From: Bacteroidales bacterium UBA4070 | GTDB taxonomy: Bacteria; Bacteroidota; Bacteroidia; Bacteroidales; VadinHA17 | Direction of reading: 5' to 3' | Assembly (NCBI GenBank): GCA_002383485.1 | Contig: DFYY01000029.1 | Coordinates: forward strand, 134,371-148,318 | Length of the DNA stretch: 13,948 nt | Shown: positions 13,913 to 13,948 of the stretch, piece after piece | Layout: each line of letters begins with the position of its first letter | Numbering within the stretch: the first letter of the stretch is position 1 | Notes under the pieces: model-generated | Databases searched by the model: none | Seen by the model: the letters and a program-made list of their open reading frames with translations, nothing else | Told to the model about the DNA's origin: nothing | Translations under genes and position numbers: made by a program

Positions 13913-13948
13913 AAGAATTGTAAGACAGAGAATCCGTCAAAATCCCGA

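Noticed and set aside
13890..13948. An ATG-initiated, Arg-rich open frame running off the right edge (MPEGRRPSRIV...)
   Set aside because: Only 19 codons are visible, it spans the palindrome at 13896-13912, and no family is recognisable. The following sequence is needed to judge it.

Overview
The window looks like ordinary core chromosome of a member of the phylum Bacteroidota, probably class Bacteroidia. Three things point there. Genes such as porT (type IX secretion) and a TamA-like outer-membrane lipoprotein are typical of the phylum. Promoters fit the phylum's TTTG / TAnnTTTG pattern. Almost no start codon is preceded by a Shine-Dalgarno sequence. No phage, insertion sequence, CRISPR array or defence system was recognised.

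Left part (1-5660, all minus strand). A TamL-like lipoprotein gene is followed by a helix-hairpin-helix protein, then by a translation cluster: rpsU, xerC, hpf, and four tRNAs in the order Thr(TGT)-Tyr(GTA)-Gly(TCC)-Thr(GGT). The last tRNA is cut by the window edge. This tRNA order is the same as in E. coli thrU-tyrU-glyT-thrT-tufB, so tuf probably lies just outside the window. Good promoters are visible before rpsU and again before the tRNAs. The second is followed by a strong hairpin at the predicted 5' end of the transcript. hpf has a 9-base perfect Shine-Dalgarno match that no neighbour has.

Middle (5661-9724). A TrmH/SpoU-family RNA methyltransferase is divergent from tamL. It runs convergently into a minus-strand operon read in the order ubiE/menG (menaquinone synthesis), porT (type IX secretion) and a COG2509-type FAD dehydrogenase. 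The convergent junction contains two short heptamer tandem arrays, one of which encodes the C-terminus of the FAD protein.

Right part (9725-13948, plus strand). A YdfG-like short-chain dehydrogenase and a large exported tricorn-type S41 protease are separated by 2 nt. A hairpin terminator candidate and a second small palindrome follow.

Nothing here is clearly a new multigene system. The best lead is regulatory: the strong Shine-Dalgarno site of hpf, located in the same cluster as rpsU, in a phylum where bS21 helps hide the anti-Shine-Dalgarno.
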